64,000 bases of DNA from Lampris incognitus (lineage: Eukaryota > Chordata > Actinopteri > Lampriformes > Lampridae): NCBI RefSeq assembly GCF_029633865.1, contig NC_079215.1, positions 55,703,457-55,767,456 on the forward strand, read 5' to 3'. This document shows, one piece after another, positions 58,476 through 64,000 of this stretch (positions are counted from its first letter, which is position 1; every line of letters begins with the position of its first letter). The notes under the pieces were generated by a model that was given only the letters and a program-made list of their open reading frames with translations, had not been told where the DNA came from and ran no database searches. A program made the position numbers and the translations under genes.

Positions 58476-58994
58476 TGCAGCGAATTCGGGGGGCAGCTCG
58501 GGACGCCGCATCCGGGACGCGAACCCCTGGCTCCCACACCGCAAGCGACAACGTTAACCAGTTAGCGATGTCTCCTGCGGTGCGGGATATCCGGGTTCGC
58601 ATCCCGGCTGCGGCGGTTCCTGTGGCGGCCCCTGAATTCGCTACATTGGTGTCAGAAGTGGGATGGTGAGACCGTAAGGCCATCGGAAGCGTATGCGCCC
58701 AGAGGCGTGAAGGAGCTGATATGCTGGGACGTATCCACATCCAGCCAACTCCACCTGTCACCGTGATCGTTACATTATCCCACTTCTGACACCAGTGTGG
58801 CGGTCCCCTCCATCGGATGCGCTTCCGGAAGAGGGGAGGGGGGGGGTAATGTAACGATCACGGATGAATAGGCTCGGTAGCCCTTGGCTAACGGGTCGGA
58901 TCCTTTAGTCGAGCGGTTAGCGACATCTCCCGGGAGATATGGGTTTGCGTCCCGGCTGCGGTGGTTCCTGTGTTTGCCCCCCGAATTCGCTACA
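58476..58994 (+). mobile_element. miniature LTR (TRIM-like) element with tRNA-like terminal repeats, copy 2
   Basis: 519 bp, flanked by ATAT at 58472-58475 and 58995-58998. The 5' repeat (58476-58645) is a palindrome of a reversed and a forward tRNA-like half. One base after it, TGGTGTCAGAAGTGGGAT (58647-58664) is a perfect complement of the 3' end of vertebrate tRNA-Leu(CAA) plus CCA. The reverse complement of this site recurs at 58777-58794. A purine tract (58827-58846, GGAAGAGGGGAGGGGGGGGG) precedes the 3' repeat (58850-58994), which has A-box-like and B-box-like motifs. No coding frame is present, so it would depend on an autonomous partner. Confidence 0.75.
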
Positions 58995-59035
58995 ATATGC
59001 GCAACAGTGATGCAACCAAACACCTTTCACTTTAG

Positions 59036-60035
59036 AATGACCAAGGTCGTCATTTTGACGGTTTTGGATTTTCAAAGTTTAATAATTTTATGGGGGGGGG
59101 GGGGTACAGACCTGCCGCTCCCTGGATGCCCCTAAAATTGCATATATTTGCATTACACGAGTTTTAGATCGATTGCACAAAAAAAGTAATGATAAGATCT
59201 TCCTAAAACGACCATGAGTCAAAGAGACGGCTCGTAATTTGCGCGTGATCGTGCGCGTCATGTGACTATTTATGACGTGTGTTGGTCGCATCATTTCTTT
59301 CTCGAACTTCATTGCTCTGTCCTAGAAACACACCAGCGTTCTCCGGTGCAGAGAAATAGTCTAAACTTGACTTTTGATTATTTCCGACATGTCTGGTTAC
59401 AGACACCGTTACAGACGCTCCATGACTACCACCGACGTATTGCAGTATTAACAGGTGGTGGACAGCGGCCATTTTAAATTGTTTGAAAAATAGTATTAAA
59501 GTTGTCAAAATGTTAATTTTGTCAGTTAGTTTCATAACAGACATACTAACATATGTAATGCACTAATATCAATTGGGTATTTATCTTGACAGGATATAGA
59601 GTTTAAAAAACGTGCCGGTCATTTTGACCGCCCACGGTGGTTCTAGTAGTTTTTAAGTTCTGGTCGTTGTTTGGGACTGTTTCAATATTCATTTTCAGTC
59701 TTTTTTTTACATTTCACGTATTATAGGCCTTGTTACGTTTGTTAGATTAGCAATATGTGTTTTCCGTTGTGTTTTTCAGGTAATATTTTCACTTTTTCTA
59801 CTTTGCTATTCAAGTTTGACCATGTCTCCTCTGAAGTTTAAATTGTTTAAAAATAGTATTATAGTCGTTAAAATGTTAATTTTGGTGTCAGTCATTTCGT
59901 AACAGACATACTAACATATGTGATGCATTAATATCTCAATTGGGTATTTATCTTGACAGAATATAGAGTTTAAAAACCGGCAGTCATGTTGACCACCCAT
60001 GGCGGTTTTAGGTAGGTATGAAATCCTGGTTGTTC
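59036..60035 (+). mobile_element. piggyBac-like element, copy 3, duplicated 3' part
   Basis: Starts near TTTAGAATGACCAAGGTCGTC and ends near GGTTGTTCTGGTTTAA, imperfect inverses resembling piggyBac ends. The segment containing AGTTTAAAAA and GGTCATTTTGACC occurs twice (about 59595 and 59965). A short N-terminal piggyBac-like frame near 59388-59470 is broken. No transposase core is present. Confidence 0.6.
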
Positions 60036-60939
60036 TGGTTTAAGTCTACAGCTTCAGGAACCTGTACTTTGTGTAGAGATGGCAGACCCTCCCAAAAATG
60101 GTCTTCACATTTGTGTCTTCTGCAAGCTGGTTGGAGGACCTGTCTCTGGTGCCTGTCGCGGTACAGAGGCAACAGTGGAAAAAGCTGTTTCATCTAGAAG
60201 TGCGTGTTCCACACTGAATGAAACAAGTACCGGAAAAACAACTTGGGCGTGGGAGCGACTGGTAGGGGAGGATAGCATTTGGCACTTTTAGTTACAGTGA
60301 CTGGGTAACTAATCTCCAGATGTGTCGTATTTGAGTTGCAGTCAAACTCCAGCCATGGCCGGTTTGACCTGATGGAGCCCAGAGAAACATATGGACTATA
60401 GGCCTGTGGCTGCAATAGAGTTATCAACTCAGTCTCATAAATTTATCAACCATTAATTTTAGTGTTTAATATTATATAATTAAACTACTAAAATTGATGG
60501 AATAATCGAATTGCTGTCATTAACTCAGTCTCATGAATCAGTCTCATAACATTATTAACTATTAATTTTGATGTTCAATAGTTATAACTGAACCATTCAA
60601 GTTGATGAAATTATCAGTGTTGCTCCAATTAGTCTACTTTAATTGGCAGAGGATGGCTCTATTAAGTACTGTCATAAAACAGGCAGGACAATGACTTACT
60701 TCAAGGAAAATTAAACATCGTCTAATACTTATCAGTTATAATCAATAATTGCGCAGCAATGTAATGATCAAGGCACAAAGGGTAACAATATGATGGAGAG
60801 GAAACAGCAAATAGTTTGTGTGTGTGTGTGTTTGCACGCGCGCATGCATTTCTGAGGGTGATGTGATGCGTCTAGTGCAGCAGCGCAGTAGTTAGAGGGA
60901 GTTAGAGGGAAGCTGCATGCTTGTGTCCTGCCTGCTTTT
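60036..60939. other. AT-rich intron with a diverged tandem duplication
   Basis: 60426-60525 and 60526-60630 are diverged copies of one unit containing AACTCAGTCTCAT and ATTAATTTTRRTGTT. No gene is recognised. Confidence 0.4.
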
Positions 60940-62190
60940 CAGTCCTCTCGCTTACAGCTTGCGGCCACTGGCTAGCCCTTGAAAGAGGAAGCAGCCCAGT
61001 GCGTAAGCCTTCCCCTGCCAGTACATAGCCTATCCTTCACCAACACATCGGCCAAGCCTCATCGTGGCCACATATGGTAACTGGGCGCCTCGCAGCCACA
61101 GGCTTATTTGGTAGGGGATCCCAGAGCTGCAGTGGTCCCCAGAGGCTGTTCATGGCCAACCACTGCCCTGCTGCCTTGTGGGAACGCTATTGAGACAAAG
61201 GCTAGGTGAGAACACCCCAAGAGAAAAGCAACGTGTTTGGCGGTTCTTCGATAGTCTGGAGTTTCCAACAGCTTCCTGAAGTTATGATAGGTGACTGGCC
61301 GTCCTCGGTATAAGCCCTTGCCACCAGGAACAATCTGTCATGGTCAAGACAGTGCTACTGAGGACTGCACACCCCCTGTGGCACTCTAAAAACCTCCTTG
61401 CATAGGTCTCCACCTCTTGGCATGGTGTACAATATCTGGCCTTACATCCAGTTGAACTCTGGTGGCGTTGGGGTGTCTGGCAATGGGAGCAGGCGAGAAT
61501 GGCCTAGGCACTCCTAGCCAGAGCCCTCCACATCAGCAGCATGGGGTATATGGTCACTAGCAGCTGGGATTGAGTGCCAGCTGCTTTCAGCAGACCCCTG
61601 TGTGACTAAATAGCCCTATTTAGGGACCACACTTTTCACCCCAATTGGGGAGGGGCCTAGAAAAGGTGGCCTAAAAATTGTCCACTCAACCAACCACCTC
61701 TTGGGTAGGTTACCGTGCCTACCGGGCATTCCAGCCTGCGGTAAAAACAATAAAATGATCCCATTCAAATTGGCAACATGGAATGTTAGGATTCTCCTTG
61801 ATAATGATGGCAACAGACCACATTGAAGGACCACGCTGATTGCTGAGGAACTAATACGTTACAACGTAGACATCACTGCTCTCAGTGAAACCAGATTCCT
61901 GGGTGAAGTTTCCCTGAGAGAGGAATGAGGGGGGTACACTTTTTACTGTAGAGGCTATCCCCTCGGCAGACAACATCAGCATGGTGTTGGACTGGCAATC
62001 AAGAACAGCATTCTACCCAGCCTCACTGAAACACCTACCAGACTAAGTGAGAGGCTAATGACCCTCCATATCCCCGTAGCAAAGGCATGCTATGCCACTC
62101 TGTTAAATGCATATGCTCCAACACTACCATCTGACAATGGTGTGAAGGACAGCTTCTACCAGCAACTAGAATGAAAAGGGAACTGGTCAC
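60940..62190 (+). pseudogene. LINE 5' end with APE endonuclease fragment
   Basis: A GC-rich leader (60940-61740) is followed by the endonuclease: FKLATWNVRILLDNDGN, then NVDITALSETRFLGE, then HGVGLAIKNSILPSL and LNAYAPTLPSDNGVKDSFY. The frame has at least two stops. Sequence is cut at about 62190, before the reverse transcriptase. The motifs match the LINE family from which vertebrate CFDP2-like (BovB/RTE-related) annotations derive. Confidence 0.75.
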
Positions 62191-62884
62191 CTTCTCTTTC
62201 TGTAAAACTGCGTGGCTTGCAGGAAAGGTTACCAGTCATCACAGCTGGTTAGCAGATGAACAAGACTAGGCTGTCTTCCAATAAAACCGTGGCCGGCGGT
62301 AATGTGAAGACATGTGGTCCCTTGTTCTCATTGTTCTGCAGGACAGGGTATCCCTGAATGTGTGGTGTGCATGGTTCTACACAGGAGAGAGCAAATTTTG
62401 ATTCCACCATGGTTTTAAGGGCGAAATCATGTCTCTGGATACAGTACATGTCCAATAATGTTACAGTGATGGGTGAAATAGTGGGTGGAGATCACCAGTG
62501 AGGTTGAGCAGGGAGTCATCAGTACTGTAGTTCACAGGCAGCCCTGGTCCCTTCAGGCCGCTATCCACCCAAATTATTGGCCTCTATCGGTACATTGTCT
62601 ATGTACGCACTCCTTTCTCTTGGAATACACACCATGTGCAATGCACACAGCTGACAACACAGGGTAGAGAAAGACTGCCAAACAGACATGAGAGAAAATA
62701 GCAACACTGGTCATACGCATTTGTAGGATTTTGTAGAAGTGAGTGAATAAGTCAGTAATTCAGATAAGATTTGAGTAAATGCAGATAATTAAAATAATGT
62801 GTGGGAAAACCGTGAGAGGAGAGCAATAATTTCTTTCTTGCTAACGGAGATGTATTTTAATCTTCTTTTGGCTTGTTCCGTTTC
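62191..62884. other. no recognised feature
   Basis: May contain further decayed LINE sequence, but no motif is clear. Confidence 0.35.
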
Positions 62885-63085
62885 TCAGGGGTCATCACAG
62901 AGGATTTTATAGTTTCCAATTGGTACCCTGTGAGGGCACAGGGCACAGCAACAGTGGCAGCTGTTGTTAACCTGGGCCTTGACCAATCCGGTATGGAGCC
63001 TCAAGCAATCCGGTATGGTCTTGTCAATCCGCATAATGATTTGGCAAACTTTTATGTTGGATGCCCTTCTTGACACAACTACTAA
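62885..63085 (-). mobile_element. LINE 3' tail fragment (RTE-type)
   Basis: On the - strand it matches the tail at 4756-4890, including AAGAAGGGCATCCAACATAA and CCAAATCATTATGCGGATTG. It lacks the GAA-rich end. Confidence 0.55.
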
Positions 63086-64000
63086 CACTATGGACAGGGG
63101 AACATGTAAAGCACTGGATGCCATCCCAGTATTCATGGACGTGCGCCCATGCCTGTCGCTTTGCATTTTAATGAAAAGGTATAAATGCAATGTGGATAAA
63201 CTTGGGGTAGCCTATCAATAAATATATGAAAGAAGCAGGACCTAGAACACCAACCCAGCATGCGCCAGAATGTCACTAACTAGGCAGCTCAAATATTGTT
63301 TAGTTAAATAGGTATATGAATTATATTTTTGACACAAACATTCGTTAATCAATGAATTCAAGAACAAAAACCAAAAATAAAAACAGCAGCAGGCACACTT
63401 TCAGGAGTAATAGCAAGTTGGCGTAAACAGGGCACATTATGTGCTAAATTGGTGCATATTCCCAAACAAATTTGTATTTAATCAAATTACCCCTAAACAA
63501 GTGGCAAACCAAGAGTTGTTGATGCACAGGGGCAGTTGCTCAGTTTTCCCAGTCTTTAATCCAGCCTTGATAATGAAGCTATGTGCCCCACCATTTTGGG
63601 GGACAGCTACATCATGTAACGTTGCACTTCTGGAAGAGTCTAGATTGTCGGGGAGATGGATTACATTACATTACATTACGCAGTCATATTTGTATAACAT
63701 ATGGCTAGAATGCAATCTCAGACCACCTCCCGAGGTGGTTTAAACTGTAATATCTCAATGGGTGCTTGTGTTTTTAAGCGAAAAAATCCTTATACAGATA
63801 TAATCTAGATCAGAGATCTTCAACAGGGGGTCCGCGACCCCTGGGGGGGTCCTCAGAGTTACTGCAAGGGGTCTGCCAATTACTTGATCCCAAACTTTTT
63901 TTCTTCCAAATATATGTCCGAAAGAAACATTAATGTAAATACAACCTATAATAGGCAAAGATAAATCTTATTTGTTAAAAAAAAAAAATGAAAAAAATAA
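63086..64000. other. AT-rich intron; hAT-like terminal piece
   Basis: ATTAC repeats lie at 63660-63680. From about 63808 to 63890 the sequence GGGGGTCCGCGACCCCTGG and following bases resemble the end of a common fish hAT-type repeat. Nothing else is recognised. Confidence 0.4.

Larger units (their letters stand above)
42462..64000 (+). other. rims1: RIMS intron 2, 5' part
   Basis: Begins GTGAGA and runs past the window end. No exon carrying the next expected RIM segment was found, so the intron exceeds 21.5 kb or the next exon is too small to see. Confidence 0.75.

Overview
The window is vertebrate nuclear DNA and almost certainly teleost fish. It has no dense gene layout. The only host coding sequence I can recognise is two exons of a RIM synaptic active-zone gene on the + strand, best matched to RIMS1. 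The rest is intron packed with fish-type transposons, tRNA-derived repeats and simple repeats. Exon 1 (454-620) lies in a CpG-rich 5' region and encodes the start of the Rab-binding helix. Exon 2 (42248-42461) encodes the end of that region and the first half of the RIM zinc finger. The exons join in phase across an intron of 41,627 bp. Intron 2 begins at 42462 and runs out of the window.

Intron 1, left part: tRNA-like LTR/SINE units (2443-2787); a piggyBac remnant invaded by a LINE tail that was itself invaded by an hAT element (3300-5890); an RTE-type endonuclease fragment (6503-7200); a tRNA SINE (7699-7975). A LINE remnant follows, split by a structurally complete Ty3/gypsy retrotransposon (8595-13007). 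That element has identical 242-bp LTRs, a tRNA-Trp primer site, intact gag and pol frames and a textbook -1 frameshift signal. After it come an hAT transposase pseudogene, a 2.3-kb heptanucleotide minisatellite (18186-20531), SINEs, and a second Ty3/gypsy element on the - strand (24457-29006) sitting inside a DNA transposon. The right part of intron 1 holds GACA/GAGA repeats, another LINE, an uninterrupted copy of the same DNA transposon, and a 909-bp GATA/GACA array (38266-39174). A repeat carrying AATAAA in sense ends about 80 bp before exon 2.

Intron 2 holds two more piggyBac copies, a Tc1 pseudogene, LINE fragments, dispersed R1 repeats, and two short elements (49678-50126 and 58476-58994). 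I read these two as non-autonomous miniature LTR retrotransposons (TRIM-like). Their terminal repeats contain a tRNA-like Pol III promoter. The 5' repeat is a palindrome of two tRNA-like halves. Each is flanked by ATAT target duplications. In the second, a perfect tRNA-Leu primer-binding site lies one base inside the 5' repeat and a purine tract precedes the 3' repeat. This family is my best candidate for a little-described system.

No rRNA, functional tRNA, CRISPR array or prokaryotic operon was seen. Family names come from reading motifs by eye. No database search was run.
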